Source: Pseudomonadota bacterium
GTDB lineage: Bacteria; SAR324; XYD2-FULL-50-16; JAHJRI01
Assembly (NCBI GenBank): GCA_022360105.1
Contig: JAKSDL010000161.1
Span: forward strand, 1 to 11,286
Reading direction: 5' to 3'
DNA: 11,286 nt
The position numbers and the translations under genes are program-made. Of this stretch, positions 5,329 to 11,286 are shown in pieces (the first letter of the stretch is position 1; every line of letters starts with the position of its first letter). The notes under the pieces are model-generated. The model was not told the DNA's origin. It saw only the letters and a program-made list of their open reading frames with translations, and ran no database searches.

Positions 5329-7011
5329 ATGGAACAATTTGACAGCAAAAATCGCAATCCGAAAACTCTGGTGGTGGTGTTGGGAGTTTCCATGCTGTTC
5401 GTTGGAATTTGCGGAATCAGCTATGAATATACCTTCAGCCGTCTCGCTGCGGATATTTTAGGAAACTCGATCAGGCAATGGGCCATAATTATCGGCTTGA
5501 TGATGCTGTTTATGGGTATCGGGGCCGATCTGCAAAAATACTTTCCCGACAAATACAACGTTGACAATTTCATTGTCCTGGAAATCATTCTGGGACTTTT
5601 GGGTGGTGTGGGACCCAGCCTTACGTTGTATGCTTTTGGCAGCATTCATCAACATTTTATTCTGGTTCACTATTTCTTTATCTGTTCCATAGGTCTGTTG
5701 ATAGGCCTTGAAATTCCCTTGTTGACAAGGGTTAACCAGATGACGGTCCCCAGTCTCAAACACAACCTGGGATTAATCCTGAAAATGGACTATATCGGTT
5801 CGTTTATTGGAGCACTGGTTTGGGTGTTTGTGTTACCGATATTTTTCAATGTTCTGGAAATCAGCTTTTTCCTGGGCATTATCAATGTTAGCGTGGCGCT
5901 ATTCGCCTGGTTCTGGTTTTACCCGTGGATGCAATATCCTCGCTTAATTCCAGCGTTTGGAATTGTTGTTATGATTATCCTTGCCATCGGTATCATCAAT
6001 GGGGAACGAATAACTACTCATGCCGAACAAAAGCTTTACAGGGACAGGATCGTATTCACCAAAACCACCACCTATCAGCGGATTGTGATTACGCAGAATA
6101 ATACCAGGGATTTTTATTTTTATATCAATGGACATCTGCAATTTTCCAGTCTGGATGAACATATCTACCATGAGTTTCTGGTACATCCCGTTATGTCGTC
6201 TCTAACACATCGCAAGAATATCCTGGTTCTGGGCGGTGGGGATGGTTTGGCTGTGCGGGAAATTCTTAAATACGACGATGTGGAATCAGTTACCCTGGTT
6301 GATATCGATCCTGAAATGACCAAACTGGCTGTCACTAATCCGGAGCTGGTTGCACTGAATCAGGGAAGTCTGAAAAATGCAAAAGTCAGAACTCTCCCGG
6401 CTGCGGGGATTCAAAAAGGAGAGAAAACAACTTTGACCCAGTATGGCAGTGGTCATTTTCGCCGACATAGAAAGCATGAAGAGGTGGAAATTCACCTTTA
6501 CAACATTGATGCTTACAACTTTGTCCAATCCATTTCCGGTATGTACGATGCCATTATACTTGATTTTCCGGATCCTAATAATGAAGATCTGGCCAAATTG
6601 TATTCGCTTGAATTTTATTCCATTTTAAAAGACAAGCTCACATTTGATGGATTGATCATCCAGCAGTCCTCCACGCCGTCGTTGGCAAAAGAGGTGTTTT
6701 TGACCGTGGGCAGAACCATGCGTGCAGCCGGACTGGAAACTTTACCACTGCGTCAACATGTTCCGTCTTTTGGTGATTGGGGATGGTGGGTGGCTGGTCA
6801 TCGTGAAAGATATGGGCAGAATGGTTTGAAACAATTGCTCAATCAGCCTCAACCGATTCCGGCTGATGTCCGGTATATCACCAATGAGTTGATTTCAGCC
6901 AGTATGCATTTTGGGAAAGGTGCCCTGGAATCCCCACTTCAGGATGTTAATAAGCTGCTGGATAAACGGATCTATTATCACTATGAGCGGGCTATTAGAC
7001 GGTACCAGTGA
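5329..7011 (+). CDS. Membrane-bound spermidine-synthase-like protein (7 TM plus aminopropyltransferase fold)
   Basis: A 560-residue fusion. Residues about 13-225 contain seven hydrophobic helices (roughly 13-33, 51-69, 80-102, 110-129, 150-173, 178-199, 205-223). Residues about 235-530 form a Rossmann methyltransferase-like domain related to polyamine aminopropyltransferase. Its nucleotide-binding loop is ILVLGGGDGLAVRE (298-311), the acidic strand end is LVDIDP (323-328), and the catalytic-loop equivalent is LDFPDPN (411-417), followed by LYSLEFY (424-430). YQRIVI near residue 249 is the family's substrate-pocket strand. Between the strand ending near residue 354 and EVEIHLYNIDAYNF (385-398) is an extra, basic segment of about 30 residues including HFRRHRKH that ordinary members lack. 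This architecture is known in bacteria, sometimes beside speD, which is absent here. Spermidine synthesis at the membrane is plausible, but many such fusions are unproven. Confidence 0.85.
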   Translation: MEQFDSKNRNPKTLVVVLGVSMLFVGICGISYEYTFSRLAADILGNSIRQWAIIIGLMMLFMGIGADLQKYFPDKYNVDNFIVLEIILGLLGGVGPSLTLYAFGSIHQHFILVHYFFICSIGLLIGLEIPLLTRVNQMTVPSLKHNLGLILKMDYIGSFIGALVWVFVLPIFFNVLEISFFLGIINVSVALFAWFWFYPWMQYPRLIPAFGIVVMIILAIGIINGERITTHAEQKLYRDRIVFTKTTTYQRIVITQNNTRDFYFYINGHLQFSSLDEHIYHEFLVHPVMSSLTHRKNILVLGGGDGLAVREILKYDDVESVTLVDIDPEMTKLAVTNPELVALNQGSLKNAKVRTLPAAGIQKGEKTTLTQYGSGHFRRHRKHEEVEIHLYNIDAYNFVQSISGMYDAIILDFPDPNNEDLAKLYSLEFYSILKDKLTFDGLIIQQSSTPSLAKEVFLTVGRTMRAAGLETLPLRQHVPSFGDWGWWVAGHRERYGQNGLKQLLNQPQPIPADVRYITNELISASMHFGKGALESPLQDVNKLLDKRIYYHYERAIRRYQ

Positions 7012-7017
7012 TTTCAG

Positions 7018-7046
7018 TAGGATGGGTGACAGAGCTACCCCTCCTA
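7018..7046. terminator. Hairpin between two converging genes
   Basis: TAGGA-T-GGGT (7018-7027) pairs with ACCC-C-TCCTA (7037-7046) except for one mismatch, enclosing a 9-nt loop. It lies directly after the spermidine-synthase-like stop and includes the rlmN stop codon. Neither strand has a good T run, so it is at best a weak bidirectional terminator. Confidence 0.4.
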
Positions 7047-8114
7047 TTGTTTGACCACGTTTTTTTTCCGGCTGGTTGCCAATTGCCCGCAGGCGGCCGA
7101 AATGCCCTGTCCTTTTGAACTTCTGAGGGTGGCAATCAATCCATGATCCAGCAAATATTGCTGGAATTGCTTCACCGTTCCCTGGTCCGGAGATTTAAAT
7201 TCCAGATCCGGATTCTCGTTGTAGACAATCAGGTTAACCTTTGATTTGGTGCCATGAAGCAGTTTGATCAGCTGCTTTGCTGATTGCAGGGAATCTGTCA
7301 GGTCTTTCATCAAAATGTATTCAAAAGTAATGCGCTTGCGGGCTTCCCGGGGGAAATTTCTGCAAGCCTGAATGAGGTCTTCCAAGGCATAGCGTTTGCT
7401 GACTGGCATCAGTCTTTTTCGTGCTTCCTGGGTTACCCCATTCAGCGAAATGGCAAGATTGGCTTTATCAGCCTCTTTGGCAAAGCGTTCAATGCCGGGA
7501 ATAATGCCACTGGTGGAAACAGTAATGCGTCGGGAAGAAAAATTAAAGCCGTGATCGTTTAAAAAGATATTGAGGGATTTGATGGTGTTTTCATAGTTAT
7601 GAAACGGCTCACCCATACCCATATAAACGATGTTGCGAATGCCTTCACCTTCCGGTAGCAAGGACCACAAGTTCAATACCTGCTCCACAATTTCACCAGC
7701 CGTTAGATTGCGTTTCAATCCCATTCCGGCAGTCAGGCAGAATTTACATCCCATGGCGCATCCAACCTGGGTGGAAATGCAAACCGTGTAGTGATCGTCA
7801 TGTGCAAGCAAAACAGATTCGATTTCCTGCTCATCGTCTAATTGTTGCAATATTTTAATGGTGCCATCCGGGGCTGTTTGACGATTGACGATCTTGATGC
7901 GCTCGATCCGAAAAGTTCCAACCAGCAATTCCCGGAACTTTTTAGAGAGGTTGCTCATGCTTTCAAAGGAATCTGCTTTGTGCAGATAAAGCCATTGAAA
8001 AAGCTGCTGCGCACGAAACTTCTTTTGACCCGCGGAAACTGCCCAATCGGACAGCTCATCCATGGTGAAATCGGTAATTTTCGGCAGGGATATTGGAGTA
8101 AATTGATTTGCCAC
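7044..8114 (-). CDS. rlmN: 23S rRNA (adenine2503-C2)/tRNA (adenine37-C2) methyltransferase RlmN
   Basis: A 356-residue radical SAM enzyme that methylates C2 of A2503 in 23S rRNA and, in known members, A37 of some tRNAs. The 4Fe-4S motif CxxxCxxC is Cys119, Cys123 and Cys126 in CAMGCKFC. The methyl-carrying cysteine is Cys342 in ISAACGQL. The other family cysteine is Cys112 (VCISTQVGC), and Glu99 (EIESVLL) is the conserved base. GMGEPFHNYENT (165-176) and SLNGVT are the usual SAM-domain blocks. The residues just before the terminal motif are KGQGISAACGQ where relatives usually have an Asp (DDIDAACGQ or similar). The start is a GTG at 8114 without a visible Shine-Dalgarno sequence; it lies 16 bp after the aroQ stop. 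The next methionine (residue 18) is still before the catalytic domain, so the exact start is not certain. Confidence 0.95.
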   Translation of the reverse strand: MANQFTPISLPKITDFTMDELSDWAVSAGQKKFRAQQLFQWLYLHKADSFESMSNLSKKFRELLVGTFRIERIKIVNRQTAPDGTIKILQQLDDEQEIESVLLAHDDHYTVCISTQVGCAMGCKFCLTAGMGLKRNLTAGEIVEQVLNLWSLLPEGEGIRNIVYMGMGEPFHNYENTIKSLNIFLNDHGFNFSSRRITVSTSGIIPGIERFAKEADKANLAISLNGVTQEARKRLMPVSKRYALEDLIQACRNFPREARKRITFEYILMKDLTDSLQSAKQLIKLLHGTKSKVNLIVYNENPDLEFKSPDQGTVKQFQQYLLDHGLIATLRSSKGQGISAACGQLATSRKKNVVKQ

Positions 8115-8130
8115 GATACTTATTTGTGAA

Positions 8131-8562
8131 TTACAACTCCAGTCTTTGGGCGATTAAATCGCCAGCCATCCGGTAACCGTATACGCCACAACCAACGATG
8201 ACACCGCTTGAAATACCGGAAAGGTAAGAGTGGTGACGGAATTCTTCGCGGGCGTGAACATTGGAAATATGAACTTCAATAAACGGCAGGTCAACACCGG
8301 CAAAAGCATCGCGCAGGGAAACCGAGGTATGGGTCAGTCCTCCCGGATTGATAATAACGTACGAAGCGTCTTTATGTTTGTGCAGAAAATCGATGAGGTG
8401 ACCTTCGTGGTTGGATTGAAAACAGATGAGTTCGGCACCTTTCGTTTGGAAGAATGCGCCAAGTGATTTTTCCACATCAGCCAGCGTCGTTTTTCCGTAA
8501 ACTTCAGGTTCTCTTTGTCCCAACAGATTTAAATTGGGACCGTTCATCAATAGAATTTTCAT
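8131..8562 (-). CDS. aroQ: Type II 3-dehydroquinate dehydratase
   Basis: A 143-residue enzyme that converts 3-dehydroquinate to 3-dehydroshikimate, the third step of the shikimate pathway. It acts in the cytoplasm, normally as a dodecamer. The N-terminus MKILLMNGPNLNLLGQREPE is diagnostic. Arg17 and Tyr22 lie on the mobile active-site lid, followed by QSNHEGHLID (49-58). INPGGLTHTSVSLRDA (71-86) carries Asn72. EVHISNVHAREEFRHHS (96-112) carries the catalytic His103 and Arg109. The length is normal. There is no convincing Shine-Dalgarno sequence before the ATG. It sits between rlmB (71 bp upstream) and rlmN (16 bp downstream) on the same strand, probably within one transcript. Confidence 0.95.
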   Translation of the reverse strand: MKILLMNGPNLNLLGQREPEVYGKTTLADVEKSLGAFFQTKGAELICFQSNHEGHLIDFLHKHKDASYVIINPGGLTHTSVSLRDAFAGVDLPFIEVHISNVHAREEFRHHSYLSGISSGVIVGCGVYGYRMAGDLIAQRLEL

Positions 8563-8633
8563 GAGCTAGAGCAATGAATATTTTCAATAATCCCTGTTAG
8601 CCGGAATTCGATCCTGTTTATTACGTTTCCCGG

Positions 8634-9374
8634 TCAGCCTTTTGTAACCAAATGCTGGACAAGTATAGCAGCCGCTGCACTGACATTCAACGATTCGGTG
8701 TGTTTTTTACCTGGAATATAGATCAAAGTATCACACCGCTTTTCGGTGAGTCTTCTCAGGCCCTGGCCCTCATTCCCCATGACAAGCACCATCCAATCGC
8801 TGACAGGAGCTTCGTTAAAAGGCACTGAATTATCGCCCATTGTAGCCCCGGCTACCGAATAGCCCTCTTTTTTCAACTGCTGCAGGGTCTCGGAAAGGTT
8901 GTTGACTTCAATAACGGGGAAATACTCTAAGGCTCCGGCTGATGCTTTTGAAACAGTTGCCGAAAGCGGCGACGAGTTTTTTCTCAGCGTTATCAACCCC
9001 CCGGCTCCCAAAAAAGCGGCTGATCGGATGATGGCACCGACATTCTGTGGATCTTCCAATTGATCCAGGGCGATCAACAAATGGCGGGACCTGGCTGCTT
9101 CAGAATCGAGAAAATCCTGCATCGACAAGGTCTGCAGTTCCCCGCAACCTAAAGCAACTCCCTGGTGCAGCCTGGTGTTGGCCATTTTTCCCAGGGTATG
9201 GGGGTCGGCAGTTTTAACAGGCACCCCTTGCTGCGAAGCCAGGGAGATAATCTCCTTGATTCTGGGTGCTTTGGTTTTAAGGTCTTTTACAAACAGTTCA
9301 TGGCAAACCCTGTTCTGATGAAGCAGGCATTGCTGTACCGGGGCAATGCCATACAAAAAGAGTTTACCGGCCAT
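8634..9374 (-). CDS. rlmB: 23S rRNA (guanosine2251-2'-O)-methyltransferase, TrmH/SpoU family
   Basis: A 246-residue SPOUT-class RNA 2'-O-methyltransferase. The N-terminal substrate-binding domain (LFLYGIAPVQQCLLHQ through TRLHQGVAL) is followed by the knotted catalytic domain. Motif 1 is DPQNVGAIIRSA (about 108-119), motif 2 is MGNEGQGL (about 199-206) and motif 3 is ESLNVSAAAA (about 227-236). The start is placed at the ATG at 9374 because GGAGAAGGAAG precedes it and the family begins here. A frame extending to 9470 would only add residues read from the 3' end of cysS. The gene starts two bases after the cysS stop, a pairing well known elsewhere (cysS followed by a TrmH-family gene). The target G2251 is inferred from the family; another 23S site or a tRNA cannot be excluded. 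Confidence 0.9.
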   Translation of the reverse strand: MAGKLFLYGIAPVQQCLLHQNRVCHELFVKDLKTKAPRIKEIISLASQQGVPVKTADPHTLGKMANTRLHQGVALGCGELQTLSMQDFLDSEAARSRHLLIALDQLEDPQNVGAIIRSAAFLGAGGLITLRKNSSPLSATVSKASAGALEYFPVIEVNNLSETLQQLKKEGYSVAGATMGDNSVPFNEAPVSDWMVLVMGNEGQGLRRLTEKRCDTLIYIPGKKHTESLNVSAAAAILVQHLVTKG

Positions 9375-9376
9375 TG

Positions 9377-10807
9377 TTACTTCCTTCTCCAAACCGTTTT
9401 GCCATCCCTGTCTTCGATATGGATCGATGCGGCCTGGAGTTGATCCCTGATTTGGTCTGCAAGCGCCCAATCTTTATCGGAACGTGCCTGTTTTCGCTTT
9501 TCGATCAGATCATCAATGCAGGCATCGGAGAGTTCATTTGCGGGCGCTTCCTCTCCCTTGATCCTTGGCGTTTTAAACCACTGGTCGGCAGGAATCTGCA
9601 GCAATCCCAGCATGTCTCCAAGTCGCAAGATGGTATGATACACATCAGCGGCTTCTGGGCTGGCAGCATCCAGGGTATTCAGCTTTCTGGTCAATTCAAA
9701 TATTACCGAAATGGCTTTTGGCGTATTCAGGTCGTCACACATAGCCGCCAGAAATTCATTCCAGGGACCTTCAAGCAGGTTGCCGTTGTTTTTGGCTTCC
9801 GCCGCGATATTCCCAGGTACTGAGGAGGTGAACTTTTCCAAACTGCCATAAATACGATCCAAACCTTCAGCACTTTTTACCAGGGCTTCCTTGTTGAAAT
9901 CGATCGATTGCCTGTATTGTGATGAAAGCGTAAAAAAACGGATTAATTCCGGGTTGTATTGTTGCACCAGATCTTTGATAGTGGCGAAATTACCCAACGA
10001 TTTGGACATTTTCTGGCTTTGAATTTTGATCATGCCATTGTGCATCCAAAAATTAGCGTAAGTCTTTCCATTGGCACATTCCGATTGGGCGATTTCATTT
10101 TCGTGGTGAGGGAAGATCAGATCGGTTCCGCCGGTGTGAATATCAAATGTATCTCCCAGATGATGTTTGCTCATGACGGAACACTCAATGTGCCAGCCGG
10201 GTCTGCCTTCACCCCAGGGACTTTCCCATTTAGGTTCCCCTGGTTTATAAGCTTTCCAAAGGGCAAAATCCAAAGGATCTTCTTTATCTGAATCCACTTC
10301 CACCCGTGCTCCTGAAACCAAATCATCGATGTTTTTTCCACTTAACTTGCCATATTCTTCATATCGTCGAACTCGGAAAAAGACAGTGCCATTGGATTCG
10401 TAAGCAAATCCCTGGTCCACCAGACCCTGGATCATGTCGATCATACCCTGTATGTACTCGGTGGCACGCGGAGCGATGTCCGGTGGATTGATACCGAGGG
10501 CTGCCATATCTTCGTCATGAGATTCGATATTTTCCTTTGCCAGTTCTGAAACACTGATATTGCGCTCGATGGAACGGGCAATCATTTTATCATCAATGTC
10601 GGTATAGTTTTTCACATAAGTAACATCGTATCCCAGGGCTGAGAAAACATTTCTCATAACATCGAAATTGATCCCGCCCCTGGCATGGCCCAAATGGCAG
10701 TGATCATAAACAGTTACCCCACAGGTATAGATTCTTACTTTGCCCGGCTCCACGGGTTTGAATACTTCCTTTTGATTGGTCAGGGTGTTATACAGTCTCA
10801 ATTCCAT
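9377..10807 (-). CDS. cysS: Cysteinyl-tRNA synthetase
   Basis: A 476-residue class I aminoacyl-tRNA synthetase that charges tRNA-Cys. The ATP motif is HLGH at residues 38-41 and the second signature is KMSKS at 266-270. Zinc and cysteine-recognition residues are present at the expected places: Cys29 (YTCG), Cys209 (HIECS), His234 (FPHHENE) and Glu238. The C-terminus holds the helical DALR-type tRNA-binding domain and ends in DRDGKTVWRRK. The length is typical. The ATG at 10807 follows an AT-rich stretch with no Shine-Dalgarno sequence, and the upstream promoter implies a leader of only about 12 nt. It is the first gene of the probable cysS-rlmB-aroQ-rlmN unit. Confidence 0.97.
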   Translation of the reverse strand: MELRLYNTLTNQKEVFKPVEPGKVRIYTCGVTVYDHCHLGHARGGINFDVMRNVFSALGYDVTYVKNYTDIDDKMIARSIERNISVSELAKENIESHDEDMAALGINPPDIAPRATEYIQGMIDMIQGLVDQGFAYESNGTVFFRVRRYEEYGKLSGKNIDDLVSGARVEVDSDKEDPLDFALWKAYKPGEPKWESPWGEGRPGWHIECSVMSKHHLGDTFDIHTGGTDLIFPHHENEIAQSECANGKTYANFWMHNGMIKIQSQKMSKSLGNFATIKDLVQQYNPELIRFFTLSSQYRQSIDFNKEALVKSAEGLDRIYGSLEKFTSSVPGNIAAEAKNNGNLLEGPWNEFLAAMCDDLNTPKAISVIFELTRKLNTLDAASPEAADVYHTILRLGDMLGLLQIPADQWFKTPRIKGEEAPANELSDACIDDLIEKRKQARSDKDWALADQIRDQLQAASIHIEDRDGKTVWRRK

Positions 10808-10825
10808 TTTTATTTATCTAATATT

Positions 10826-10854
10826 ATTATATTTTTGAATCTTATGGCTGGCAA
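10826..10854 (-). promoter_or_regulatory. Sigma70-type promoter of the cysS operon
   Basis: On the minus strand TTGCCA (10849-10854) is followed after 17 bp by a perfect TATAAT (10826-10831). With initiation about 7 bp downstream, near 10819, the cysS leader would be about 12 nt. The hexamers and spacing are close to consensus. Confidence 0.65.
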
Positions 10855-11028
10855 ATGATAAACGATGAGTCAAGATAATGTTCCTTACATTTTGTCTGCT
10901 GCCATTAGCGACCAGCTATATTTATGTAAATTTTTGTCCGAATGCCAAAAAATCACTAATTAAGTATTTTCAAACAGAAAGCATCGCTTTCACTACTCTT
11001 AAATCTAACTTCTAAAATCTAAAATGTA
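10855..11028. other. Intergenic region downstream of queF
   Basis: AT-rich, without a reading frame. A short hairpin, GAAAGC-ATC-GCTTTC at 10977-10991, could end queF transcription on the minus strand, but it has few GC pairs and only TGTTTG after it. Short AAATCTAA-type repeats lie between 11000 and 11025. No RNA gene is recognised. Confidence 0.3.
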
Positions 11029-11286
11029 TCAAAGTTCGCCTTCGATACAAGTCGTATGAAAGCCACCCCTGGGCAGGTAAACAGTTGTGATACGTATTCG
11101 ATTGGTGTCAAGCAGTTTTTTCAAGTCGTCGTAAATTCTTTTGGTAACGCCTTCCTGGTACAACCCTACATTGCGAAAACTGATCATGTAATATTTTAAG
11201 GATTTTAACTCCACACATTTTCCACCTTCGGGATAGTATTCAATTTTTAAGTTTGCATAATCGGGCAGGCCACTAAAAGGACAAAC
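11029..11286 (-). CDS. queF: NADPH-dependent 7-cyano-7-deazaguanine reductase QueF, C-terminal part
   Basis: The gene runs off the right edge and 85 C-terminal residues are visible. QueF reduces the nitrile preQ0 to preQ1 in queuosine synthesis for tRNA wobble positions. The visible part begins [19 protein letters not shown], which holds the catalytic cysteine of CPFSG and, seven residues later, the catalytic Asp of LPD. These correspond to Cys55 and Asp62 of the short Bacillus-type enzyme. [14 protein letters not shown] (the E(S/L)KSxK(L/Y)Y signature) and [14 protein letters not shown] follow. The protein ends EGEL. The distance from the catalytic Cys to the C-terminus indicates the short unimodular form, not the longer E. 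coli type. Confidence 0.95.
   Translation of the reverse strand, partial: VCPFSGLPDYANLKIEYYPEGGKCVELKSLKYYMISFRNVGLYQEGVTKRIYDDLKKLLDTNRIRITTVYLPRGGFHTTCIEGEL

Noticed and set aside
4085..8605. CTGTTAGCCGGAA occurring in two intergenic regions (near 4085 and 8593)
   Set aside because: A single 13-base match is expected about once by chance in a window this size, and the flanks are unrelated.
9374..9470. N-terminally extended reading frame for rlmB overlapping cysS
   Set aside because: The first 32 residues are read from the 3' end of cysS in another frame, match no RlmB, and the ATG at 9374 has a good ribosome binding site.
9374..9823. 149-codon plus-strand frame opposite the cysS 3' end
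   Set aside because: It is an antisense shadow of well-conserved cysS coding sequence.
1..11286. CRISPR arrays, tRNA or rRNA genes, insertion sequences, phage genes
   Set aside because: No regularly spaced repeats, cloverleaf sequences, transposase motifs or phage proteins were seen on either strand.

Overview
The window is an ordinary-looking bacterial chromosome segment with moderate, slightly AT-leaning base composition. TGA is used as a stop and many genes lack a strong Shine-Dalgarno sequence. A predicted lipoprotein with a signal peptide and lipobox points to a Gram-negative-type envelope. The housekeeping genes (cysS, rlmB, aroQ, rlmN, a short single-domain queF) do not fix the phylum from sequence reading alone. 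I see no phage, transposase, CRISPR array, rRNA or tRNA.

Layout. The left end (1-1596, + strand) holds the C-terminal part of a conserved hypothetical protein with an AGHRPCxxCRR motif, then an M48 zinc metallopeptidase whose C-terminus carries two 22-residue tandem repeats. Positions 1597-2400 are the least explained part. About 500 bases hold no long reading frame but contain several strong hairpins, and lead into a 74-codon membrane-anchored small protein with a consensus ribosome binding site and a clear downstream hairpin terminator. The ribosome-binding/start block of this small gene (14 bases) recurs perfectly in inverted orientation 310 bp upstream. There it opens a 21-codon minus-strand frame, and two further short matches lie in collinear order, so the region looks like a degraded inverted duplication. 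A cysteine-rich lipoprotein esterase (minus strand, 2401-3861) faces it.

The middle (4157-7011, + strand) carries a CYTH-domain protein (CyaB/triphosphatase type), an overlapping DUF5946-type zinc-ligand-rich protein, and a seven-helix membrane protein fused to a spermidine-synthase-like domain. The right part (7044-10807, minus strand) is a translation/housekeeping set transcribed in the order cysS, rlmB, aroQ, rlmN from a good sigma70-type promoter just upstream of cysS. The window ends inside queF (minus strand).

The right half supports protein synthesis and core metabolism: Cys-tRNA charging, 23S rRNA methylation by two unrelated enzymes, the shikimate step, and queuosine precursor synthesis. 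The left and middle parts are accessory and envelope-related. The strongest candidate for something undescribed is the structured 1717-2376 locus; the rest are mostly recognisable families with individual oddities.
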